This document shows, piece after piece, positions 1 through 5,185 of a DNA stretch of 7,045 bases; positions within the stretch are counted from its first letter, which is position 1; every line of letters starts with the position of its first letter. Both the position numbers and the translations under genes were made by a program. Source of the stretch: Bacteroidia bacterium. GTDB taxonomy: Bacteria > Bacteroidota > Bacteroidia > NS11-12g > UBA955. Under the pieces are notes generated by a model, which was not told where the DNA came from, did no database searches, and saw only the letters and a list, made by a program, of their open reading frames with translations. Location of the stretch: positions 1 to 7,045 of the forward strand of contig JACMRS010000207.1 of NCBI GenBank assembly GCA_014376345.1, in the 5' to 3' direction.

Positions 1-42
1 ATTCCTAAAATCGCTATATTTGCCCTGATCAAACAAGTATGA
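1..42 (+). CDS. 3' end of an upstream gene of the carotenoid operon (partial, unidentified)
   Basis: The frame entering at base 1 reads IPKIAIFALIKQV and stops at TGA (40-42). That TGA overlaps the ATG of the lycopene cyclase gene in the classic ATGA arrangement, which suggests translational coupling within one operon. Thirteen codons are too few to identify the product. The basic, hydrophobic end would suit a phytoene synthase (CrtB), whose C-termini in this phylum often carry a Pro-Lys-rich strand, but this is a guess from position. Beta-carotene hydroxylase is another usual neighbour. The overlap itself is visible; the identity is inference. Confidence 0.45.
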   Translation: MPKIAIFALIKQV

Positions 43-746
43 AGTCATTATACCTGTGGCTTAATATTGCCACTATCTCTTTTCCGCTTTTATTTACCTT
101 TGATAAAAGGATTAACTTTTATAAACGTCTGCCATTTCTTTTACCTGCAATAATTATTACTGGAATACTATTTTTAGCATGGGATCAGTTGTTTGTTATC
201 TGGCATGTCTGGAGTTTTAATCCGGATTATTTATTAGGCTATTATGTAATGGATTTGCCGATTGAAGAGGTTTTGTTTTTCTTTACTGTTCCTTATGCCT
301 GCGTATTTATTTTAGAGAGTACAAGAGTTTATATCAAGAAAGATATTTTTGGAAAATCGCACAGGTATATCACACTGGTTTTTATGCTGCTTAGTTGCTT
401 TCTTTTTTACAAATATCAGCGACAACTATATACCACAGTAACCTGCTTAATCTTATTTTTCCTGTTGAATATTCAACTTATTGTAATTAAAAGAAATTAC
501 ATGAGTAGGTTTTACCTGACTTATTTCATCAGTATCATACCAATGCTGATTGTCAATGGTATTCTTACGGCAAAGCCCGTGGTGCAATACAATCCGATGC
601 ATTTCACCGGCATTCGTTTGGGTACAATTCCGGTTGAAGATTTTCTTTATAACCTGGCGATGCTGTTAACATGCATTAGCCTTTATGAAATGTTCAGACG
701 TTGGGGGACTCGAAATCGGTCAGCCCGCCGGAAACAATCAGTTTAA
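39..746 (+). CDS. crtYcd: Lycopene beta-cyclase, fused CrtYc-CrtYd type, membrane protein
   Basis: This 235-residue, very hydrophobic protein has about six to seven membrane segments (roughly residues 3-20, 33-55, 77-93, 110-126, 133-150, 160-177, 203-218). It contains two copies of the lycopene-cyclase domain, as expected for the fused form of the heterodimeric CrtYc/CrtYd cyclases. The first copy carries WDQ at 48-50 and the acidic motif PIEE at 74-77. The second carries the matching PVED at 198-201 in LGTIPVEDFLYN. Enzymes of this family cyclise the psi ends of lycopene to beta-ionone rings in the membrane without net redox change. The length is normal. The start is the ATG overlapping the stop of the preceding gene. 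The last 18 or so residues are basic, probably not conserved, and lie in the overlap with the convergent DUF502 gene. The family call is firm; product specificity (one or two rings) cannot be read from the sequence. Confidence 0.9.
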   Translation: MKSLYLWLNIATISFPLLFTFDKRINFYKRLPFLLPAIIITGILFLAWDQLFVIWHVWSFNPDYLLGYYVMDLPIEEVLFFFTVPYACVFILESTRVYIKKDIFGKSHRYITLVFMLLSCFLFYKYQRQLYTTVTCLILFFLLNIQLIVIKRNYMSRFYLTYFISIIPMLIVNGILTAKPVVQYNPMHFTGIRLGTIPVEDFLYNLAMLLTCISLYEMFRRWGTRNRSARRKQSV

Positions 747-1290
747 ATACTTCAGTAGAATTCATATTTAAAGGTTTGATCTTTTCATTTTTAACAAGAT
801 AAAGGTCTCCCATAAATCCGTAAGACTTTGGGAAATATACACCTGAGTAACCGGGCAATCCCATTTTATGCAAATCTTTTCTTGTGAGAAAACCTATCTT
901 ATAAATATCTTCTCCGGACAATGAAACAAGCACAGGTTCAGAGAATTTTTTCTTTTCACCAACAAATGCTTCCATAATATCTTTAACTGATGAATAAAGA
1001 AACTTAATACCCGGAGTTTTCTCAAGCCATTCGTTAAACCAACCGAAAAGTGGTTGTGTAATGTAGCTGGAACCTAAAACACCAATTAAAGTTACACCGC
1101 TAAAAATAATTAGAATTCCCAATCCCGGAAAATGATCTTCACCCAGAATGCTGTCAATTTTCATGAACAACCAGTAAATAATACCAATTGTGGCAGCAAG
1201 TGGAATGCTGATGAGCATGCCTCTTAAAAAGTAATTTACTATTTTATTAAAGATGCGTTTGCGTCTTAATTCGTTTTCAAAATTATCCAT
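694..1290 (-). CDS. DUF502 family membrane protein
   Basis: The 198-residue protein has a basic N-terminus (RRKR at 9-12), two predicted membrane helices (about 21-44 and 56-74) and a soluble C-terminal part. The pattern matches DUF502. A PLFGWFNEWLEKTPGIKFLYSS-like stretch follows the second helix (80-101). A GVYFPKSYGFMGDLYLV-like segment lies at 150-166, where other members have a Pro/Gly-rich motif. The serine-glycine-glycine ending of the core, IVSGG, is at 185-189. The biochemical function of the family is not established, so none is given. Its ATG lies inside the end of purD (shared bases ATGGATAA, 1283-1290), so it is probably translated by ribosomes finishing purD. Its 3' end overlaps the convergent lycopene cyclase gene by 53 bases. 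Confidence 0.85.
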   Translation of the reverse strand: MDNFENELRRKRIFNKIVNYFLRGMLISIPLAATIGIIYWLFMKIDSILGEDHFPGLGILIIFSGVTLIGVLGSSYITQPLFGWFNEWLEKTPGIKFLYSSVKDIMEAFVGEKKKFSEPVLVSLSGEDIYKIGFLTRKDLHKMGLPGYSGVYFPKSYGFMGDLYLVKNEKIKPLNMNSTEVFKLIVSGGLTDFESPNV

Positions 1291-2566
1291 GTTGTGTCAG
1301 GTCTTTACCAATGTCTTTCCTGAAATATTTATTTGTATACTGTATTTTATCGCAATTCATAAATGAAGTTTTTACGGCTTCATCAATTGTATTTCCCAAA
1401 GAAGTAATTGCAAGAATGCGGCCACCGTTTGTAACTGTTTTACCATCTTTTAAAGTCGTTCCTGCATGGTAAACTTTACTTCCGGTTACATTATCCAGTC
1501 CTGTTATTTCGTATCCTTTTTCAAAAGCTTCAGGATAGCCCCCCGAAACCATAAAAACAGTAGCAGCTGTTTTATCAGATATTTTAAGTTCTGTTTCTGA
1601 AAGTTTTCCGATGCCTGTAGCCCAAAGCAATTCTCCCAGATCAGTTTCAATTCGGGGAAATACCACTTCGGTTTCAGGATCTCCCATACGCACGTTGTAT
1701 TCAATTACCTGAGGGTTTCCATCTACATTCATTAAACCAATAAAAATGATGCCTTTATAGGTAATGTTTTCAGCTTTCAAACCCGCTATAGTTGGTTTTA
1801 CGACCCTGTCTTCAACTTTCTTTATAAACTCTTCATTAGCAAAAGGCACGGGAGAAATTGCGCCCATACCACCCGTATTCAAACCAGTATCCCCTTCCCC
1901 TATCCTCTTGTAATCCTTTGCTGCCGGCAATATTTTGTAAGAAGTGCCATCAGTTAAAACGAATACAGAAAGTTCAATACCGTGTAAATATTCTTCAATA
2001 ACCACTTTTGAAGAAGCAGCACCAAATTTTTTATTTAAAAGCATCTCATCTAATGCAGATTCAGCTTCTTTAAGATCCTCAATAATCAATACCCCTTTTC
2101 CTGCAGCTAAACCATCGGCTTTAAGCACATAAGGTGGTTTTAATGTTTTCAAAAACGACTTACCTGTTTCAGCATTTGAAGAATTGAAGGTAGCGTAAGC
2201 AGCGGTTGGTACGCCATGTCTTTGCATAAATGCTTTGGAGAAATCTTTACTTCCTTCAAGCATGGCACCTGCTTTTGATGGTCCGATAACTTTAATGTGT
2301 TTCAGTTTCTCATCAGCTTCAAAATAATCATAAATACCGGCTACCAGAGCATCTTCCCCACCGGGAATCAGCATTTCAATTTTATTTGAGAGACAAAATG
2401 AAGCAATTTTTTCGAAATCAGTTACCTGCATGTCAATATTTTCAGCAACATCAGAAGTACCGGCGTTTCCCGGAGCTACAAACAGCTTATCACACAGAAT
2501 GCTTTTACCCAGCATGTCTGCATAAACATGCTCTCTTCCACCGGAACCAAGTATCAGAATATTCAT
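1283..2566 (-). CDS. purD: Phosphoribosylamine--glycine ligase (GAR synthetase), PurD
   Basis: PurD is a cytoplasmic ATP-grasp enzyme. It joins glycine to 5-phosphoribosylamine, the second step of de novo purine synthesis. The N-terminal domain opens with GSGGREH (7-13) and PGNAGT (32-37). The ATP-grasp core has KADGLAAGKGV (149-159), EEYLHGIELS (191-200) and RIGEGDTGLNTGGMGA (221-236). The GARS signature RMGDPETE is at 293-300, and the C-terminal lid has GGR at 381-383. The length of 427 residues is typical. The reading frame could begin at a TTG twelve bases upstream (2576-2578), but the ATG at 2564-2566 puts the nucleotide-binding strand MNILILGSGG at the very N-terminus, as in the family, so I chose it. 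A small oddity is GGED (69-72), where many members have GPE. The gene overlaps the following DUF502 gene by eight bases. The enzyme appears intact. Confidence 0.96.
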   Translation of the reverse strand: MNILILGSGGREHVYADMLGKSILCDKLFVAPGNAGTSDVAENIDMQVTDFEKIASFCLSNKIEMLIPGGEDALVAGIYDYFEADEKLKHIKVIGPSKAGAMLEGSKDFSKAFMQRHGVPTAAYATFNSSNAETGKSFLKTLKPPYVLKADGLAAGKGVLIIEDLKEAESALDEMLLNKKFGAASSKVVIEEYLHGIELSVFVLTDGTSYKILPAAKDYKRIGEGDTGLNTGGMGAISPVPFANEEFIKKVEDRVVKPTIAGLKAENITYKGIIFIGLMNVDGNPQVIEYNVRMGDPETEVVFPRIETDLGELLWATGIGKLSETELKISDKTAATVFMVSGGYPEAFEKGYEITGLDNVTGSKVYHAGTTLKDGKTVTNGGRILAITSLGNTIDEAVKTSFMNCDKIQYTNKYFRKDIGKDLTQHG

Positions 2567-2627
2567 TTTATTAATCAAGTTGCGAAATTAAGCTATCCTT
2601 GGTTGTAGTTATTGACACTGTTTACAC

Positions 2628-2635
2628 CAAATCAA
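2628..2635 (-). promoter_or_regulatory. Possible -7 box of the purD promoter
   Basis: Read on the minus strand this is TTGATTTG, one mismatch from the Bacteroidota -7 consensus TAnnTTTG. It lies about 60 bases upstream of the purD ATG. I see no convincing TTG box at the expected upstream distance, so this is only the best candidate in the short divergent region 2567-2693 between purD and the tRNA gene. Confidence 0.22.
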
Positions 2636-2650
2636 TTTAAAAATAAAAGA

Positions 2651-2681
2651 TTTTGAAAATTTAGGAATAAACCTACCTTTG
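2651..2681 (+). promoter_or_regulatory. Bacteroidota-type promoter for tRNA-Leu
   Basis: TTTTG at 2651-2655 (a -33-like element) is followed after 18 bases by TACCTTTG at 2674-2681, a perfect match to the -7 consensus TAnnTTTG. Transcription would begin about six to ten bases downstream, just before the mature tRNA 5' end at 2694. It may also serve the pentapeptide-repeat gene by read-through. Confidence 0.7.
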
Positions 2682-2693
2682 CATTCCGAATAT

Positions 2694-2777
2694 GCCCGGG
2701 TGGCGGAATTGGTAGACGCGCTGGTCTCAAACACCTGTGGGTTCACGCCCGTACCGGTTCGACTCCGGTCCCGGGCA
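2694..2777 (+). tRNA. tRNA-Leu (anticodon CAA)
   Basis: A full class II tRNA cloverleaf can be drawn. The acceptor stem is GCCCGGG (2694-2700) with CCCGGGC (2770-2776), and the discriminator base is A2777. The D stem is GCG/CGC (2703-2705, 2717-2719). The anticodon stem is 2721-2725 with 2733-2737, enclosing loop CTCAAAC with anticodon CAA at 2728-2730, which reads UUG. A long variable arm follows (GGGT/GCCC around TCAC), as expected for leucine. The T arm is ACCGG/CCGGT with loop TTCGACT. The 3' CCA is not encoded: the bases after A2777 are CAA. The second base pair of the anticodon stem is T2722 opposite T2736, a mismatch (see findings). Confidence 0.95.
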
Positions 2778-2794
2778 CAAACTAAAGAGAAAGG

Positions 2795-2833
2795 AAAAGA
2801 GAAATTAAAAGCTCGTTTTCATTCTCTTTTTTT
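2795..2833 (+). terminator. Rho-independent terminator after tRNA-Leu, directly before the pentapeptide-repeat gene
   Basis: AAAAGAGAA (2795-2803) pairs perfectly with TTCTCTTTT (2822-2830). A small internal mismatch follows, then an inner AAAA/TTTT pairing around GCTCG, and the 3' arm merges into a run of seven T (2827-2833). The stem is AU-rich and so weak by enterobacterial standards, which leaves room for read-through into the gene starting at 2851. Confidence 0.6.
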
Positions 2834-2850
2834 ATTTTAAAGCAAAAACG

Positions 2851-3438
2851 ATGACTGTAGAAAATACTAACGAAGAGATTATTCAGCAGGACAGGCAGTA
2901 TGAGAATATTACTTTTGAAGAAAAGATTTTAAAGAACAGGGTATTTATTAAATGTTCTTTTCACAAATCCAGTCTTAAAGGCTGCACTTTTGAGAATTCT
3001 GTTTTTGAAGATTGTGTGTTTGATGATTGTGATATTTCTTTAATGAAATTTAAAGATACAAGCTTTAGTAATGTTACTTTGAAAAACTGCAAAGCGATCG
3101 GTGTTTTATGGGTAGAAACCAATAATCCGTTTTCTATTAATTGCACTAATACAAGATTGAGTTTTTGTAGCTTCTACAGTAAGAGTCTGAAGAAAAGTAA
3201 GTTTGTAAATTGTATTGCAGATGAGGTTGATTTCAGTGAATGCAATTTAGCCGGGGCTGATTTTACTGGCACCGACCTTCGCAATGCGCGCTTTTTAAAC
3301 TGTGATCTGAGTAAAGCAAATTTTGTAGGCGCACTCAATTATTTCATTGATGCAAGATCTAATAAAATATCGAAGGCACGGTTTAGTTTGCCTGAGGCAT
3401 TGTCTTTTTTGACAGCGCTTGATATTGAACTTGAGTAA
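2851..3438 (+). CDS. Pentapeptide-repeat protein, Cys-rich, with C-terminal helix
   Basis: The 195-residue protein has no signal peptide or membrane segment. A hydrophobic residue (F, L or I) recurs exactly every fifth position at 22, 27, 32 and so on to 77 (twelve pentads), and again at 103, 108 and so on to 158 (twelve positions, with Ala at 123). Together these would make about six turns of a right-handed quadrilateral beta-helix. Residues 78-102 break the register by one and probably form a loop or bulge. Ten cysteines occur, most two positions before the central F/L, where the consensus A(D/N)LXX has Ala. The tail (about 178-195, FSLPEALSFLTALDIELE) should be an amphipathic helix, in the place where Qnr/MfpA-type proteins have a dimerisation module. 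Those relatives mimic DNA and bind gyrase, but similar folds have other roles, so no function is assigned. The start ATG is preceded by AAAGCAAAAACG. No separate promoter is visible between the tRNA and this gene. Confidence 0.88.
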   Translation: MTVENTNEEIIQQDRQYENITFEEKILKNRVFIKCSFHKSSLKGCTFENSVFEDCVFDDCDISLMKFKDTSFSNVTLKNCKAIGVLWVETNNPFSINCTNTRLSFCSFYSKSLKKSKFVNCIADEVDFSECNLAGADFTGTDLRNARFLNCDLSKANFVGALNYFIDARSNKISKARFSLPEALSFLTALDIELE

Positions 3439-3472
3439 GTTTATAAAGAATAAATCGTGTTATTTTAATGAC

Positions 3473-3508
3473 AAATGGCACATGAAGTAAACTTCACATG
3501 CCATTTTT
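3473..3508. terminator. Bidirectional hairpin terminator between convergent genes
   Basis: AAATGGCA (3473-3480) pairs with TGCCATTT (3499-3506). After a CA/CA internal loop, TGAAG (3483-3487) pairs with CTTCA (3492-3496) around loop TAAA. On the plus strand the stem is followed by TTTTTAT, a good T tract for ending the pentapeptide-repeat transcript. On the minus strand it is followed by the weaker TTTGTCATT, which could end the transglutaminase-like gene. The remaining intergenic bases (3439-3472, 3509-3532) show nothing else. Confidence 0.75.
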
Positions 3509-3532
3509 ATATTAAACCGATAATATTATTAT

Positions 3533-4789
3533 CTAATGATTTATAGGCAACAAACCCAATTCACGGTATTTTACCACTGATATCTTCTGATAATTAAATT
3601 TTGCGAAAGTTTCATTTACATTTTCAAGTGTCACTATTTCAACAGCACCTTCATTTGCCTCATCATATTTATCAGCATCTTTAGTCCAGTTACCAGAACC
3701 AACCAACAGTGCCCAAATAAAATTATCGTAAGTATTTTTTCCGAATGATGTCAGTCGAAGATAAGTATCATATTCTGTAAGGTTGTAATTGCGACAAACA
3801 GATTGCGAAGCGGTGTCTGTAGAAGAAAGATCTTCTCCAAGAAGCGTGGTTTCTACAAAACTTGTAGACTGGCCTGTACCATCAATATCAAAACCTAAAT
3901 AGCAATGACTTGGCGTTGTAATCAAAAACGGTTTGATTCCCATTCGCATTAAAATAGATGCCATTAATACAGTGCCTTCCACGCAGTTGGCCTGTCTTGT
4001 ATGAAATATTTCTTCAAATGTTCTTACATACTGAGCACTTACATGCGGGAATTTTTGAATGTCACCTTTAAAATAACTGTTAAGTGAACTGTAGCTAAAA
4101 TTATGCTTATTGAAATAATCCCAGACAGCATACACCTGAAGGTAAACATCATCTGTACTTCCCTGATAGCCTGTAATTTTTTTAATGATACCTTCTTTTA
4201 TGATACCCGGTATAATAGAATCTGTAATAATAGGATGGTTTTCATTGACGTAAGAAGTATACACATAATTTAGATCGAGCATCACACTTTTATTTGTAAT
4301 GGCAATGTATGGACAATCATTAATTGAACGCACCTGCATGATTTTATTTTGTGAACTTACTAATTTATCATTTACATAAACAGTTATCAATATAGAGACC
4401 GGACGAGGCTGTCTCCAGGTTGAGAGATTCTGCCATTTATAAATTATTTGAGGATAGGCATAAAAATCCTGTCTGGTAACAGCCATCTCAAAAGACAGTT
4501 CACTTGTTTCCATTATTTCAGGACTTTCAACAACTATTCTGACCTTTGTTTTTGCTTTTAACTCATCAAACATAGCGCCCATCTGACCGTTTGCATCGCC
4601 ATAAAAATTACCTGCTGAATTTCCTGATGCTTCATTTCCTAATTGCGAAACAGCCCATGAATAGGATGGATAAATCTGATTGTCAAAAAAAGAATCAAAG
4701 TGCCAGGATATTTTTGTCGGTTTACCTGCAAATGATGCTGTGGCAACAAATAGAAATGCCGTAAGTAGTTGTATTTTTAGTTTGGTCAT
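3533..4789 (-). CDS. Secreted protein with transglutaminase-like (Cys-His-acid) domain
   Basis: The 418-residue protein begins with a signal peptide: a basic MTKLK, a hydrophobic core, then SFA before a likely cut after residue 21. No lipobox cysteine is present, so it should be periplasmic or released. Residues about 25-200 look beta-rich and I do not recognise them. Residues about 215-320 have the transglutaminase-like layout. The nucleophile region is RQANCVEGTVLMASILMRMG (265-284, Cys269). This is followed by TTPSHCYLGFDID (291-303, His295) and then FVETTLLG (311-318), where Glu313 sits at the acid position normally filled by Asp. Such folds act as peptidases, amidases or cross-linking enzymes; which applies here cannot be told. 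The region after 320 is unassigned. The gene has its own promoter-like sequence (4809-4840). It is convergent with the pentapeptide-repeat gene and lies downstream of the alpha-2-macroglobulin gene beyond a palindrome array. Coding status and signal peptide are firm; the fold call is moderately firm. Confidence 0.82.
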   Translation of the reverse strand: MTKLKIQLLTAFLFVATASFAGKPTKISWHFDSFFDNQIYPSYSWAVSQLGNEASGNSAGNFYGDANGQMGAMFDELKAKTKVRIVVESPEIMETSELSFEMAVTRQDFYAYPQIIYKWQNLSTWRQPRPVSILITVYVNDKLVSSQNKIMQVRSINDCPYIAITNKSVMLDLNYVYTSYVNENHPIITDSIIPGIIKEGIIKKITGYQGSTDDVYLQVYAVWDYFNKHNFSYSSLNSYFKGDIQKFPHVSAQYVRTFEEIFHTRQANCVEGTVLMASILMRMGIKPFLITTPSHCYLGFDIDGTGQSTSFVETTLLGEDLSSTDTASQSVCRNYNLTEYDTYLRLTSFGKNTYDNFIWALLVGSGNWTKDADKYDEANEGAVEIVTLENVNETFAKFNYQKISVVKYRELGLLPINH

Positions 4790-4808
4790 GTCTGAATTAA
4801 TTTTGGTT

Positions 4809-4840
4809 CAAATATATGAGGATTTTGTATTTATGTACAA
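4809..4840 (-). promoter_or_regulatory. Bacteroidota-type promoter for the transglutaminase-like gene
   Basis: On the minus strand TTG (4838-4840) is followed after 21 bases by TATATTTG (4809-4816), a perfect TAnnTTTG -7 box. Transcription would start near 4802, giving a leader of about 13 bases before the ATG at 4787-4789. This argues that the gene is transcribed separately from the alpha-2-macroglobulin gene. Confidence 0.6.
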
Positions 4841-4868
4841 TAATACATTTGCGGGGGTATGTGTTTAA

Positions 4869-4893
4869 GGGTAACCGCGAGGGTTACCCCTAC
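4869..4893 (-). repeat. REP-like element 1
   Basis: Hairpin with 8-bp arms (4869-4876, 4882-4889) and loop GCGAG. The tetranucleotide reads GTAG on the minus strand (4890-4893), so the element points to the minus strand. Confidence 0.75.
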
Positions 4894-4968
4894 GATCATC
4901 TCCATGATATATATGCATGGGATTATTGCGGAATACCAAATATACGAAACCATCATGGATATCCACAC

Positions 4969-4993
4969 GTAAGGGTAACCCTTGCGGTTACCC
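4969..4993 (+). repeat. REP-like element 2, inverted
   Basis: Tetranucleotide GTAA (4969-4972) followed by a hairpin with the same 8-bp arms and loop CTTGC. It faces element 1 across a 75-base spacer. Confidence 0.75.
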
Positions 4994-5030
4994 ATTGGAT
5001 CCCCATCGATCATCTCTATGATAACTTTAA

Positions 5031-5055
5031 GGGTAACCGCGAGGGTTACCCCTAC
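5031..5055 (-). repeat. REP-like element 3
   Basis: Identical to element 1 over the hairpin and the GTAG foot (5052-5055, minus strand). It lies back-to-back with element 2 across 37 bases. Confidence 0.75.
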
Positions 5056-5096
5056 GATCATCTCCATATTTACGAAACCATCATGGATATCCACAC

Positions 5097-5121
5097 GTAA
5101 GGGTAACCCTTGCGGTTACCC
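5097..5121 (+). repeat. REP-like element 4, inverted
   Basis: Identical to element 2 (GTAA foot, loop CTTGC) and exactly 128 bases downstream of it. It faces element 3 across 41 bases. Confidence 0.75.
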
Positions 5122-5158
5122 AATGGATCCCCATCGATCATCTCTATGATAACTTTAA

Positions 5159-5183
5159 GGGTAACCGCGAGGGTTACCCTTAC
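5159..5183 (-). repeat. REP-like element 5, just behind the alpha-2-macroglobulin stop codon
   Basis: Same hairpin as elements 1 and 3, but the foot reads GTAA (5180-5183, minus strand). Because of that change the stem extends to 11 perfect pairs, TAAGGGTAACC (5156-5166) with GGTTACCCTTA (5172-5182). It begins a few bases past the stop codon of the upstream gene and could act as a 3' stabilising or terminating hairpin in that mRNA. There is no T tract after it. Confidence 0.75.
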
Positions 5184-5185
5184 GA

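Noticed and set aside
1504..2574. Open frames of about 62-66 codons overlapping purD in other frames
   Set aside because: They are shadows of the well-conserved purD frame without start signals or recognisable content.
2576..2578. TTG as the start of purD
   Set aside because: It adds four residues before the conserved MNILILGSGGREH start. The ATG at 2564-2566 fits the family better.
2961..3146. Minus-strand open frame of 61 codons opposite the pentapeptide-repeat gene
   Set aside because: It is antisense to a gene whose five-residue periodicity proves the plus-strand frame, and its sequence has no recognisable feature.
4816..5100. Open frames of 87-94 codons on both strands across the intergenic repeats (with repeated GNREGYPYDHL-like text)
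   Set aside because: They are translations of the palindrome array. The same peptide words recur with the DNA repeats, no promoter or start signal supports them, and the frame is broken by the 34-base indel relative to the repeat period.
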